NCBI RefSeq assembly: GCF_025567365.1
Contig: NZ_JAOQJG010000002.1
Location: forward strand, 248,001 to 312,000
DNA length: 64,000 nucleotides
Reading direction: 5' to 3'
Source: Anaerostipes amylophilus
GTDB taxonomy: Bacteria; Bacillota; Clostridia; Lachnospirales; Lachnospiraceae
In this document: piece by piece, positions 17,248 through 24,485 of the stretch
How positions within the stretch are numbered: the first letter of the stretch is position 1
Layout: each line of letters starts with the position of its first letter
Notes under the pieces: model-generated
Told to the model about the DNA's origin: nothing
What the model saw: the letters and a program-made list of their open reading frames with translations, nothing else
The model's database searches: none
Position numbers and translations under genes: made by a program

Positions 17248-17712
17248 ATGATAAGTTCTGAAAAAAATAAGGATTTATGGATTGAAGATTATAAAAAAAG
17301 AGTAAAAGTTTTATCCGCACAAGAAATAAAATTATTAGAAACTAGTTGGTCAAGTGAAAATAATAAAGTAGAAAATTATTTTAGAACAGATGATGGTCAA
17401 GGAAAGTTAAATTTATGGTTAATAGATACATATAATTATGAAAATTTGACTGTAGAAATGCAAGTTAATCTTAATGTTATATCAAAAGACGCTGGATGTG
17501 AAATAATAATTAAACCTCAAAAATTTAAATTATACTATTTAAAAATGGTGATATTTTTTTATATAGTGTTAATGATAATATTTGGTGTTATATCACAAAG
17601 CGTTATAGTGTTTGCTTTTGGAGCAGTTCAAGTTATGATTTTATATGTTCAAAATCGAATAATATATAAAAATACGAGAAATCGTATAATAGATAAGATA
17701 CAAAATATGTGA
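17248..17712 (+). CDS. Hypothetical membrane protein
   Basis: A 154-residue protein with a charged N-terminal half and two adjacent transmembrane segments around residues 95-140 (KMVIFFYIVLMIIFGVI; VIVFAFGAVQVMILYV). Codon use is far more A/T-rich than in neighbouring core genes (many ATA, AAA, TTA), as in the rest of the island. GAGGAGG precedes the ATG. I do not recognise the family. Its location among Rhs remnants suggests an orphan immunity or accessory protein, which is inference only. Confidence 0.6.
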   Translation: MISSEKNKDLWIEDYKKRVKVLSAQEIKLLETSWSSENNKVENYFRTDDGQGKLNLWLIDTYNYENLTVEMQVNLNVISKDAGCEIIIKPQKFKLYYLKMVIFFYIVLMIIFGVISQSVIVFAFGAVQVMILYVQNRIIYKNTRNRIIDKIQNM

Positions 17713-17784
17713 TGAAACGTAGATATCATAAGATCTGCGGTACCTTAAGTATGACAAAGAAGGAAAACAGACAGCTGTATAAAA

Positions 17785-17808
17785 TCTTAAGGTCCCAGGG
17801 ACATTAAG
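17785..17808 (-). repeat. Island repeat, inverted diverged copy
   Basis: Read on the - strand it gives CTTAATGTCCCTGGGACC then TTAAG, matching the core of the direct copies with a few changes. It lies between the two orphan genes, and the segment just before it (GCGGTACC, 17733) also recurs near 17158. Confidence 0.6.
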
Positions 17809-17859
17809 ATTAAGTAAATCCGCAAGTACAAATCGAAGAAACAAAAAGGTGAGAATAAA

Positions 17860-19266
17860 ATGGTAAAAATTAAAATATTTATTTGCACTATATGGATAGC
17901 AGCTTTTTGTGTAACTATCGGTGGTTGTAAATCTTACAGACAAAGCAGAAAGCAAAATCAAAAATTATACAATGCCATAGAAACAAATGAAGTTGAAGCA
18001 GCCAAAGAAGCAATTGATGATGGTGCCAATATGAATTCGTTTCGAAATATAGGCTTGACAATGGATAGTCTTTATGGAAAATCAGATAAAAATCCAGTAT
18101 ATGCTGATACAGCCATGCATGAAGACAATAAAATTGCCCAGTATTTAATAAGAAAAGGAGCTGATCCCAATTACAAGGATAAAGACGGAATTTCATTACT
18201 TATGCTTGCTGCCCAACAAGGAAATATAAAATTTTGCAAGCAATTGGTAGAAAAAGGAGCTGATGTTAAGTATAAAAAAAGAGGAATATCAGCTCTAGAT
18301 TACGCATTATCAACGGGCGAAATTCAAGATGCTAAAACTCAAATAGAATTAATAGAATATCTGTATCAACAAAAAATTCCAGTTACAAAAATGACAAAAA
18401 GAATATTGATCAATGGATATCGTACGGGCGTTTATGGAGATACATCGGCAAACACGGAATATATTCTTCAATGGGGAATGAAGCAGGGAATTGTAAAAAT
18501 GAAAGACCTGTCAAAGAAACGAAAGATTTTCTATCAAATCTCAATAGGACAAGAAATAAATTCATCAATTTTAAAAGGAATTTCCATTCATGAATTACAT
18601 AATACATATGGGGAGAATATTGCAATGGTTGCTGCCCAATATGGAAATTTGAAAGTGTTAAAATATGCAGTAAAGAATAAGATTTCTGTTCGAGAAGAAA
18701 ATGCAGATTTTCAAAATATATTTGACCTTGCGATAAAATCAAACAACATTGATACAATAAAATATCTAATGGATATTATAAAACCATCCCCAAAAGATAT
18801 ATGCGAATCAATTGAGAATTCGATAGATTCTATTTCGGAGAAAACATTAGGGTACTTATTGACAAAATTAACAGATATAAATATATCACCAGAAGATAAT
18901 GATGAAAATATATTAGAAACAGCAGCAATGAGTGACCGAATAGATCTTGCAGAATTGTTAATAAAAAAGAAGGCAGTAGTTACACCAATAGCATTAATAA
19001 ACGCGGTAGATACGGGAAATATAAAATTAGTAAAACTATTGCTTAGCAATGGAGGCGAAGTTAATAAGATTGGAAAATACTCTGATGGAGAAAAAATGAC
19101 ATCTGCTTTATATGAAGCGATTACATTAGGAGATTTTCCAATGGTAAAATTTTTGATCAAGGAAGGGGCAGGTGATACGGATATAAAAGAAGCTGTAACA
19201 GACAGTAATAGTTATAGAATAAAAAAATATATTTATCAAAAGTTTCCGGGATTGCAAGATGACTAA
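17860..19266 (+). CDS. Ankyrin-repeat lipoprotein
   Basis: A 468-residue protein with a lipoprotein signal (hydrophobic residues 6-20, then IGGC as lipobox; Cys23 is the likely lipidated residue). It contains several ankyrin-like repeats: IAQYLIRKGADPNYKDKDGISLLMLAAQ-type at about 90-125, a second at 126-160, and a C-terminal set (LVKLLLSNGGEVNKIG, MVKFLIKEGAGD). Ankyrin repeats bind proteins, and in polymorphic-toxin loci they often serve as immunity proteins held at the cell surface; that role is inferred from location. AGGTGAG precedes the ATG. Confidence 0.75.
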   Translation: MVKIKIFICTIWIAAFCVTIGGCKSYRQSRKQNQKLYNAIETNEVEAAKEAIDDGANMNSFRNIGLTMDSLYGKSDKNPVYADTAMHEDNKIAQYLIRKGADPNYKDKDGISLLMLAAQQGNIKFCKQLVEKGADVKYKKRGISALDYALSTGEIQDAKTQIELIEYLYQQKIPVTKMTKRILINGYRTGVYGDTSANTEYILQWGMKQGIVKMKDLSKKRKIFYQISIGQEINSSILKGISIHELHNTYGENIAMVAAQYGNLKVLKYAVKNKISVREENADFQNIFDLAIKSNNIDTIKYLMDIIKPSPKDICESIENSIDSISEKTLGYLLTKLTDINISPEDNDENILETAAMSDRIDLAELLIKKKAVVTPIALINAVDTGNIKLVKLLLSNGGEVNKIGKYSDGEKMTSALYEAITLGDFPMVKFLIKEGAGDTDIKEAVTDSNSYRIKKYIYQKFPGLQDD

Positions 19267-19275
19267 TACTATAGT

Positions 19276-19305
19276 GACTTAAGTTCCCTGAGACCTTACG
19301 AAGTC
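19276..19305 (+). repeat. Island repeat, copy 2
   Basis: Core CTTAAGTTCCCTGAGACC then TTACGAAGTC. It starts 10 nt after the ankyrin gene stop. It is identical over the core to the copy at 20878. Confidence 0.85.
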
Positions 19306-19691
19306 ATAGTAAGAACAATGTAAGAAAGACAGGTGGAAAACCAAGCAATAGACGGGAAGAAATTAGAGAACAAAAAGCAAGAGGAGAGAGAAATAAAAGA
19401 AAAAGAAAGGGATATAAGCATTCAAAGTAAATATACAAAATAATAGAAAATAGTGATACTTGATTCGCTTAAGATAACAAATATTTCTAAGAAAAAACTT
19501 AAGCTCCCTGAGACCTTACGAAGTCAGAAAACAAGGAATTAATAACACAATAAAAGAGTGTAGAGTGAAGAAATCAGAAAAGCAGAAATAGTAATCTTAA
19601 AAAAGAACAAGATATGGAAATTGCCAGATAACATAAGCATTCCTGTAATTCATAAATAATGTCAATAGACGAAAGAAGAACCTCACAGTAT
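19306..19691 (+). other. Gene-free stretch between island repeats and the IS110 stub
   Basis: About 390 purine-rich bases with no supported open frame. It holds the third repeat copy (19496) and two versions of a GAAGAAAT(C/T)AGA(A/G)AA segment (about 19358 and 19566) also found at 17081. The last 50 bases before 19692 look like the left end of the IS110-like element. Confidence 0.5.
19496..19525 (+). repeat. Island repeat, copy 3
   Basis: Core CTTAAGCTCCCTGAGACC then TTACGAAGTC. Flanking similarity to copy 1 extends about 110 nt to the right (AATAAAAGAGTG(C/T)AGA(A/G)TGAAG), ending near 19637. Confidence 0.85.
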
Positions 19692-19731
19692 AATTAAGAT
19701 ATCATCTTGGCGGATGAAAAACATCTTAATT
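19692..19731 (+). other. Hairpin in the leader of the IS110 transposase stub
   Basis: AATTAAGAT pairs with ATCTTAATT around a 22-nt internal region containing CTTGGCGGATG. It lies just upstream of CGGAGGTCC and the ATG at 19748. In IS110 elements the non-coding end next to the transposase encodes the bridge (seek) RNA, so this may be the remnant of such an RNA; that link is inference. Confidence 0.45.
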
Positions 19732-19747
19732 ATCGGAGGTCCTTATA

Positions 19748-19950
19748 ATGAATTATACACAGAATCAAAAGATTGAACAAGTCACAGAATCAACTTTAGT
19801 ACTCGGAGTTGATATCGGAAGTTCTGAACACTATGTCAGAGCATTCGATTACCAGGGAAGAGAGCTGACAAGAAAAGTATTCAGATTTTCAACTGATATC
19901 AATGGGTTCAACAGCTTTTATGACTGGGTTACACAAATATGCATAAAGCA
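19748..19950 (+). pseudogene. IS110-family transposase, N-terminal stub
   Basis: The first ~66 residues read as the start of an IS110/IS1111 DEDD transposase: VLGVDIGSSEHYVRAFDYQG (first catalytic Asp within VDIG) followed by FNSFYDWV. It has a normal ribosome-binding site (CGGAGG) and ATG. After about KHG the same frame passes without a stop into Rhs core sequence, so at least 300 residues of transposase are missing. The stub could still be translated as the N-terminus of a chimera with the next feature. Confidence 0.75.
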
Positions 19951-20408
19951 TGGAAGTGCTGATGCAATATACCAGTATACGGATTTTGGAGAAACAATGA
20001 TCCAGGGTTATGATCAGGCGAAAAATGAAATATGTTATGCGGGTGGGATCTATGATCAGAGTACAGGTCTATATTATCTGAATGCCAGATATTATAATCC
20101 AGAAGATGGAAGATTCCTAACAGAAGATACTTATCATGGAGAAAATGATAAACCTGATACGCAACATTTATACGTGTATTGCAGTGAATTATGTGGATCC
20201 TAGTGGGCATTATGCAGTGGCATTGTATACGTTAGTAAAGATAGTTGCCGGAGGAGTGGTATTTTATGTATCATATTCAACTTGGAAAAGACGAAGAATC
20301 AAGACACGATATGCAACAAGAATACTAAATGAAAAATACGGAAAAGGGAATTGGGGCAAAGGACCTGGATCAGAATATAGTCGTATAATAAAATATCATA
20401 GGAAATAA
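19951..20408 (+). pseudogene. Rhs/YD-repeat protein, C-terminal fragment with orphan toxin tip, frameshifted
   Basis: The frame continuing from the IS110 stub encodes Rhs core end sequence (IYQYTDFGET; GGIYDQSTGLYYLNARYYNPEDGRFLTEDTY). Near 20180 the frame is lost: the expected C-ANNP-VNYVDPSGH junction lacks about 10 nt, and the next part, VNYVDPSGHY, is in another frame. After the DPSGH boundary follows a ~70-residue tip with a hydrophobic segment and a basic end (GKGNWGKGPGSEYSRII) that would be the variable C-terminal toxin or linker. Toxin class is not recognised. Without the YD-repeat shell it cannot be a working delivery protein. Confidence 0.75.
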
Positions 20409-20429
20409 ATTATGAGGAGGAAAAATAAA

Positions 20430-20666
20430 ATGATAGTGTATGAACTGAGTTGGTGGTATTTAGATGAAGAGAGTGGAAAATCTGATGAACAGGTAATTGC
20501 AGTATATTCATCTGAACAATTAGCTCAAAAAGCAATAGAAAGATTTAAAATACAACCAAGATTTATAGGACATGAGGAAGACTTTTACATAAGTAAATAT
20601 ATAATAAATCATGAGGAGTGGAAAGATGGTTATTTTTGCAGTGACGATTTGAAAGGAGATATGTAA
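20430..20666 (+). CDS. Small immunity-like protein, DUF7336-like
   Basis: A 78-residue protein. I chose the ATG at 20430 because AGGAGG lies 9 nt before it; the ATG at 20412 overlaps that site. The sequence has the pattern AVYSSEQLAQKAIERFK ... HEEDFYISKYIINHEEW, which I associate with the small DUF7336-type domain (YSSEE-A--AI---PGF---GF-I--Y). It is 21 nt from the Rhs tip, the position normally occupied by the cognate immunity gene. The domain name is from memory and should be confirmed. Confidence 0.55.
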   Translation: MIVYELSWWYLDEESGKSDEQVIAVYSSEQLAQKAIERFKIQPRFIGHEEDFYISKYIINHEEWKDGYFCSDDLKGDM

Positions 20667-20671
20667 TAAAT

Positions 20672-20869
20672 ATGTATGTTTATAAGTTAATATACGAAAA
20701 GCAAAACAAAGGAATAGGATCTATGAATATAGGATATTATAGTAGTTATAAAAAAGCAAGGAAAGTAAAAAAGAAATATCAAGCAATAGTTCCAGGATTT
20801 AAAGATCATTCGCATGGGTTTAAAATAAAAAAAATAGAAGTAAATAGAGATAATTATTATTTTATGTAA
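20672..20869 (+). CDS. Second small immunity-like protein, diverged relative of the preceding one
   Basis: A 65-residue protein with the same pattern as its neighbour: GYYSSYKKARKVKKKYQ ... PGFKDHSHGFKIKKIEV. It starts 2 nt after the previous stop; AAGGAG is 13 nt upstream, inside the preceding gene. It is strongly basic. Tandem paralogs of immunity proteins are common downstream of Rhs tips; function here is inferred from position. Confidence 0.5.
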   Translation: MYVYKLIYEKQNKGIGSMNIGYYSSYKKARKVKKKYQAIVPGFKDHSHGFKIKKIEVNRDNYYFM

Positions 20870-20877
20870 ATAGAAAG

Positions 20878-20907
20878 GACTTAAGTTCCCTGAGACCTTA
20901 CGAAGTC
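20878..20907 (+). repeat. Island repeat, copy 4
   Basis: Core CTTAAGTTCCCTGAGACC then TTACGAAGTC, 8 nt after the second immunity-like gene. Rhs coding sequence starts immediately to its right, in a frame that is stopped inside the repeat, so the repeat marks a junction. Confidence 0.87.
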
Positions 20908-21372
20908 ACTGATTAGCGAATATCGTTATACAGAATATACTTATGATCAAAGAGGAAGGCTCACAGCATTTGCAGAGATCAGTCAGAATGCCCAGCCAAC
21001 GGCAGATGATATCAAAGCCCATCAGATCCGGTATACTTATAATGAGGATGGAAATCTCAGTAAGGTATCCTATCCGACCACCAAAGATGGACTCCAGTCA
21101 TTATCTTATATTTATGATGAAAACGGATGGCTGCAGGAGATCAAAGGAGAACTGTATTCCAAGAATCAGACAACAGAGAAAGTCCTCAGAAGTTATACCT
21201 ATGATGCGTACGGAAAAGTTAAAGAGATCAAGGATTACAGGAATCTGTTAAAGAATGGTGATCAGGCAGTTCAAAAAGTTTATATCTATGACAGTTTTGA
21301 CCGTGTTAAAGAGATGATCTACACTGATCTAGAGACAGAAAAAGTGATGGAAATCAAAACTCACAGAACTTG
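20908..21372 (+). pseudogene. Rhs/YD-repeat core fragment
   Basis: An open frame without a start, beginning right at the repeat, encodes YD repeats: YTYDQRGRLTAF, IRYTYNEDGNLSKVSY, YIYDENGWLQEI, RSYTYDAYGKVKEI, KVYIYDSFDRVKEM. It ends at a TGA (21370-21372) after KTHRT. The reading then resumes in the next frame as NLIGTEGNILATERF, so it is one damaged gene with the next feature. GC content and codon use are higher than in the toxin tips, typical of Rhs cores. Confidence 0.85.
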
Positions 21373-22202
21373 ATTGGAACAGAAGGAAATATCCTTGCAA
21401 CTGAGAGATTCAAAGGGGATGATACGCAATATTATCTGTATAATAAAGATATTCAGGGAAGTACAACTAGCCTAGTGAAAGAAGATGGAAGTGCAGATGC
21501 AACCTATCAGTATACGGATTATGGAGAGACAATTATTCATGGAGATGATCAGGCGAAAAATGAAGTGTGTTATACTGGTGGAATCTATGATCAGAGTACG
21601 GGATTGTATTATCTGAATGCACGGTATTATAATCCAGTGAATTATGAGGATCCTAGTGGGCATTTTTTAGTAAGTACAGCAGTTTTAGTAGGTGTCGGAG
21701 TAGGAGGAATTGTTGGTGCAATAGCTGGTTCATATAAAGGTAAATTAGTTGCTAAAAGATTAGGATATAAAGGGAAAAAAGAAATTTATTTATAGCAACA
21801 TAGGGAATTAAAGGAGCTGTAGTAGGAGCCATTATAGGAGCATTTGCAGGTTATGGTATCGGTGTTGCTATGGGAGCGTCATCAAGTAGTGGATTAGCGG
21901 AAAAAGGAGTCAATAGTGCAATAAGAAGAGTAGCTTCTGATCAAAATAAAGTAAGGCACATTATGCAGAGTAAACATGAGTGGACAAAAGTAACAAAAAA
22001 GAATCAGTGGAAGTATGTAAAACCAATTGTAAAAAAGGAAATGAAAAGTGGAAAAATGGAAGCTATAGGAAAAACTAAAGGAAAAGAAATTGTATATAAA
22101 TTTGTATACAATTATAAAGAGAAAATTATCGAAGGTACATGTATAGCTAAGAAAGGAGTTGTAAAATTAAGTGATGCATGGGTTAAAACAATTGGTTTAT
22201 GA
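21370..22202 (+). pseudogene. Rhs C-terminal core plus toxin tip (Ntox35-like), frameshifted
   Basis: The first part (LIGTEGNILATERFKGDDTQYYL ... YYLNARYYNP) is Rhs core, 85-90% like the 19.95 kb copy. It jumps straight from YYNP to VNYEDPSGH, missing ~30 codons normally found between two AATCCAG sites. After DPSGH come glycine-rich hydrophobic segments, a stop (21793) and a second frame (from ~21800) encoding GAFAGYGIGVAMGA and a basic C-terminal domain with HIMQSKHEW and SDAWVKTI. The H-I ... H-x-W and SDAWV pattern resembles the bacterial toxin 35 family; this is tentative. Confidence 0.7.
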
Positions 22203-22632
22203 TAATCAGCCATTTTTTTCTTTAAATCAAACTGGAAAAACGAATCGAGAGTTATATATTTTGTGGAAACAAAATAAGAGAGATGATATTTTCTTACTTT
22301 TATATACACAGCTTTGGATGGCATTAGAAGAAGTTTATATGGAGAATGTTATAGATTATTATAAGAAAGATTGTTATGAAAAAAAACTTTTTTTTGAATT
22401 AGTAGAATATCAAAAAAGGTTTTTTAAAAAAAATATCAAAATACAATTACTTACAGGTTATTTTTATGCAACCACGGAATATTTATTTTTCTTAAATAAG
22501 GAAAATGATATTTATAACATAGTTGATGAAGGAAAAAATATAATAAAAAAACTATATGATAATAATCAAGAAAAATTAGAAGTGTATATTTTTTATATTT
22601 GCATTTTACAAGGAAAGAGAAAAAATGGATAA
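22171..22632 (+). CDS. Putative immunity protein, possibly 3'-frameshifted
   Basis: A 153-residue protein that overlaps the end of the toxin-tip frame, starting at GTG 22171 or ATG 22174 with AAAGGAG 12-15 nt upstream. It is rich in aromatic and Lys/Glu residues and looks helical (DIFLLLYTQLWMALEEVY; YFYATTEYLFFLN). No family is recognised. After the stop the third frame continues as WYLREIKKLFPSNSEIDQYFREIF up to 22724, so an indel in the A-rich tract near 22624-22640 may have shortened the gene. Overlap with the toxin supports an immunity role, which is inference. Confidence 0.5.
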   Translation: MMHGLKQLVYDNQPFFSLNQTGKTNRELYILWKQNKRDDIFLLLYTQLWMALEEVYMENVIDYYKKDCYEKKLFFELVEYQKRFFKKNIKIQLLTGYFYATTEYLFFLNKENDIYNIVDEGKNIIKKLYDNNQEKLEVYIFYICILQGKRKNG

Positions 22633-22747
22633 AAAAAAGAAAATGGTATTTACGAGAAATTAAAAAACTATTTCCAAGTAATTCGGAAATAGATCAATAT
22701 TTTCGGGAAATATTTTTACTGTAAGTAATGTTAAAGACTTTGTAACA

Positions 22748-23158
22748 ATGATAGTATGTAATATACAATTACAAAATAAAAAAGATTCTTTTATTAAAGC
22801 AACCATTGACGACAAAGGGAATATATATGTTGCGACTGGAATGTTAGGTGTCGTTCAGAAATTTAACAAGAATGGCGACTTTATTAAGAGTATCTTAATT
22901 AAGGATGATATTGATATGATTAAGAATGAAAGAGATGGAATTCATGTATATGCAGGCAAGTTTGATTATACGGATTATCATATAACAGAGAAAAAAATAA
23001 TAGAAAAAGAAATAAGTGAAACAGATTTAGATCATATAAAATCGGTACCCAATGAATTGGTGATTGGTAATTTCTGGATTTTCAAAGGTAAAATTACAAT
23101 TCAAAAGCAGCAAAATTGTAGTGATAACAGGAGGAGACGAAATTGGAAGTTAATGTAG
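22748..23158 (+). CDS. Hypothetical protein with NHL/beta-propeller-like segment
   Basis: A 136-residue frame. Residues 15-60 (IKATIDDKGNIYVATGMLGVVQKFNKNGDFIKS) read like one NHL or beta-propeller repeat. The same frame is open further upstream (to about 22682: GNRSIFSGNIFTVSNVKDF), so the true protein probably started earlier and this is a remnant. No ribosome-binding site precedes the ATG. The last 16 codons overlap the start of the next gene and are basic and low-complexity. Confidence 0.35.
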   Translation: MIVCNIQLQNKKDSFIKATIDDKGNIYVATGMLGVVQKFNKNGDFIKSILIKDDIDMIKNERDGIHVYAGKFDYTDYHITEKKIIEKEISETDLDHIKSVPNELVIGNFWIFKGKITIQKQQNCSDNRRRRNWKLM

Positions 23159-23995
23159 AAATTGTATTAAGTTATAATGATGAAGAAACAGATTGGAAAA
23201 TAAAAAAAAATTATCTCTAGATTTTTATACAGATTAAAGAAATACAGAACAGGAAATCGATTTGCTGGAGAATATACATATAAGATTAATCAAGATTCAG
23301 AACTATATAAACAAATAATTGAATTTTATAAATCAAATAGGAAAGATGTAGAATTTATCTGCTTAGGTTATGATGTAGAAGTTTTAGATGAAGAGTTTGA
23401 AAAGGCAAAAGCATTCGTTTTATGTTTTCCAGAATATTACTGTGAAGAATACGAAGATATTGAAAATGAATATAGTGAATGTGAAAGTTGTCATAGTAAA
23501 GAAAAAACAAATAGCTTATTTTATGCACAATCGAAAGGCTATATAAAAAAACATGAGAATGATTATGGGTTTGCAGGATTGGATGGAACAGGAGAGTTGT
23601 TGTTATTACCAAAACTGGTGGAGAAATTAAAAGAATCAGGAGTAGATAAAAAATATTTTCAGCCGATTATAAGCAAAAGTAAAAAGATATTAGGATATAC
23701 TTTTATTACTGATAATATATTACCACAGAAAAGTTATATTGATGAAAATTATAAATTTGAAAATCAATGTGAAAAATGTGAAAGAATAAATATGACAGAA
23801 AATGAAAACATTTTCTATTTCATACCGAAAAGAATAACAGAAGAAGGAATAAAAAATTTAAAGGATGTAAATAAGACATATGAATTTTACGATGAGTATA
23901 GGGAAATTATAATAAGTAAAAAGGTTGCACAAATTATAAAAGAAAATGTTCCATATGTAAAATTTTACCCTGTTATTTTAGATAACAGAAATTAA
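23143..23995 (+). pseudogene. Unknown Cys-containing protein, frameshifted in an A9 tract
   Basis: AGGAGG 8 nt before TTG 23143 begins LEVNVEIVLSYNDEETDWKI, which hits TAG at 23218. One base less in the A9 run (23202-23210) joins it to a frame open to 23995 (ISRFLYRLKKYRTGNRFAGEY ...). The rebuilt protein of ~283 residues has CESCHS near its middle and CEKCER later, suggesting two two-Cys knuckles, and it is acidic. No family is recognised. It could be a pseudogene, a phase-variable gene, or a sequencing error; it is the last member of the Rhs-linked set. Confidence 0.6.
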
Positions 23996-24006
23996 AAACA
24001 AATCAA

Positions 24007-24335
24007 CTATTCAGGAACCACCCCACGATTCTCAACGATCGTAGAAAACACGATCATCGTACTAGTTTTCCCAAAGTGCTGCAATTTCCCAATAAATTCA
24101 TCCAGTTCCATCGTACTAGGAAAAGCAACCTTCAGCAGCACAGAATAATTTCCAGTTACACAATCACATTCCAGTACATTTGGATGAGCTCGAAGAAAAG
24201 GATAAACTTCGGGTTTTTGTGCAGGGCTGATCTCAAGACTGATATATGCTTTAATATGATAACCAAGTTGGATCGGGTCAACAGAAGCATGAAATCCAGT
24301 CAGAATTCCTTCCGCTTCCAACCGCTTAATTATTT
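24007..24335 (-). pseudogene. Lrp/AsnC-family regulator, C-terminal fragment
   Basis: On the - strand, IKRLEAEGILTGFHASVDPIQLG followed by KAYISLEI, VLECDCVTGNYSVLLKV and MIVFSTIVENR is the end of the recognition helix linker plus the whole RAM effector domain of an Lrp regulator. The helix-turn-helix (about 50 residues) is missing upstream of 24335, where sequence similarity stops. A TTG at 24321 could start a fragment, but it could not bind DNA. It faces the decayed aspA, so the right edge of the island removed the start of both genes. Confidence 0.8.
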
Positions 24336-24485
24336 AAAGTAAATCAAGACTTTCATTAAAAAAAGAAAAGCTGAAACACAAAATTTGAACTTTAAATTTG
24401 GAAAGACAGGATTAAGGTTTACGAACATTGCATACTGTGTTAAGCTTCAACACATAAAATCTTGAAACAAGACGACAGCATCGTA

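Noticed and set aside
18711..19160. 149-codon - strand frame inside the ankyrin gene
   Set aside because: Opposite the ankyrin repeats, whose protein pattern is clear; no start signals.
17019..20907. CRISPR array from the ~30-bp repeats
   Set aside because: Spacing between copies is irregular (0.2-2.3 kb), one copy is inverted, copies diverge and genes lie between them; no cas genes are present.
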